Source of the DNA: Bacteroides sp.
Lineage (GTDB): Bacteria > Bacteroidota > Bacteroidia > Bacteroidales > Bacteroidaceae
Assembly: GCA_019412865.1 (NCBI GenBank)
Contig: DXOJ01000540.1
Location: 1-7,735 of the forward strand
Direction: 5' to 3'
Length of the DNA: 7,735 nt
Shown piece after piece: positions 6,919 through 7,735 of this stretch (positions are counted from its first letter, which is position 1; each line of letters begins with the position of its first letter). Both the position numbers and the translations under genes were made by a program. The notes beneath the pieces were generated by a model, which was not told the DNA's origin, made no database searches, and saw nothing but the letters and a program-made list of their open reading frames with translations.

Positions 6919-7735
6919 ATGAAATATATCGGAGCACACGTTAGCGCCTCTGGTGGCGTAGAGTTCGCACCCATTAATGCGCATGAAATAGGAGCAAATG
7001 CTTTTGCGTTATTCACCAAGAATCAACGTCAATGGGTAAGTAAACCGCTAACAGAAGAAAGTATCAGTCTCTTCAAAGAGAATTGTGAGAAATATGGTTT
7101 CCAACCGGAATATATCCTGCCACATGACAGTTATCTTATCAATCTGGGACATCCGGAGGAAGAGGGACTTCAAAAAAGCCGTGCCGCTTTTCTGGATGAA
7201 ATGCAACGTTGCGAACAGCTTGGATTGAAACTTTTAAATTTTCATCCCGGTAGTTCTCTCAATAAAGTATCAGTAGAAGATTGTCTGTCACTTATCGCAG
7301 AAAGCATTAATCTCGCTTTAGAGAAAACAAAAGGTGTAACAGCCGTTATTGAAAACACAGCCGGACAAGGAAGTAATTTAGGTAGTGAATTTTGGCAGTT
7401 GAAATATATCATTGACCGAGTAAACGACAAGAGCCGGGTAGGTGTTTGTCTCGATACCTGCCATACTTATACCGCAGGTTACGATATTGTCAATGAATAC
7501 GATAAAGTATTTGATGAATTTGACAAGGAAGTGGGATTCAATTATCTTCGTGGTATGCACTTGAATGATTCAAAAAAAGCGCTAGGCACCCATGTAGACC
7601 GTCACGATAGCATCGGTGAAGGATTGATTGGCAAAGCTTTTTTTGAAAGATTGATGCAAGATTCCAGATTTGATAATATACCGTTGATACTCGAAACTCC
7701 GGATGAAAGTAAATGGAAAGAAGAAATTACATGGC
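6919..7735 (+). CDS. nfo: Endonuclease IV, apurinic/apyrimidinic DNA repair enzyme (3' end cut by window)
   Basis: The frame is open from ATG 6919 to the window end, giving 272 residues plus one base; the family is usually about 280, so only a few residues are missing. The protein hydrolyses the backbone 5' to abasic sites and repairs blocked 3' ends in base excision repair, in the cytoplasm. Long stretches match E. coli Nfo as I remember it: [55 protein letters not shown] and LRGMHLND. All nine expected ligands of the trinuclear zinc site are present: H69, H109, E145, D179, H182, H214, D227, H229 and E259. The start is fixed by the conserved N-terminus. It has its own promoter and follows a terminator, so it is probably unrelated to the sugar cluster and marks its edge. 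Confidence 0.98.
   Translation, partial: MKYIGAHVSASGGVEFAPINAHEIGANAFALFTKNQRQWVSKPLTEESISLFKENCEKYGFQPEYILPHDSYLINLGHPEEEGLQKSRAAFLDEMQRCEQLGLKLLNFHPGSSLNKVSVEDCLSLIAESINLALEKTKGVTAVIENTAGQGSNLGSEFWQLKYIIDRVNDKSRVGVCLDTCHTYTAGYDIVNEYDKVFDEFDKEVGFNYLRGMHLNDSKKALGTHVDRHDSIGEGLIGKAFFERLMQDSRFDNIPLILETPDESKWKEEITW

Overview
The window looks like chromosomal DNA from a gut Bacteroides or close relative. Evidence: a periplasmic polysaccharide lyase, a Fuc/Glc-type MFS sugar porter and a ROK kinase in one co-directional cluster; AT-rich gaps between genes; start codons without Shine-Dalgarno sequences; and a Bacteroidetes-type -7 element (TAnnTTTG) ahead of the last gene. All five genes lie on the + strand. 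I saw no RNA genes, insertion sequences, CRISPR arrays or attachment sites.

Positions 1-6718 hold four genes that read as one operon, or the end of a larger one: a DUF3604/PHP-like predicted lipoprotein (35-1663), a ROK-family sugar kinase (1709-2650), an MFS sugar transporter (2794-4062) and a PL15-type heparinase II/III-like exolyase (4097-6718). No promoter is visible before the first gene, so transcription probably enters from upstream. A strong hairpin with a T tract at 6739-6783 ends the unit. The gene order agrees with what I remember of one edge of the heparin/heparan sulfate utilisation locus of B. thetaiotaomicron (about BT4655 to BT4652); this was recalled, not searched.

The genes suggest a division of labour. 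The lyase trims glycosaminoglycan oligosaccharides in the periplasm, the DUF3604 lipoprotein does a further, unassigned metal-dependent step outside the cytoplasm, the MFS porter carries small sugars across the inner membrane, and the ROK kinase phosphorylates the released sugar, probably an amino sugar or glucose-type hexose. Outer-membrane uptake (SusC/SusD), sulfatases and a regulator are absent here and would have to lie upstream or elsewhere.

Positions 6884-7735 carry a separate housekeeping unit: a promoter and the nearly complete nfo gene for endonuclease IV, cut by the window end.

The least explained part is the non-coding DNA. Three gaps contain AT-rich tracts with a 7-bp period. 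In the ROK-MFS gap, heptads of opposite orientation form a long imperfect inverted repeat whose 3' arm ends 8 bases before the transporter start codon.
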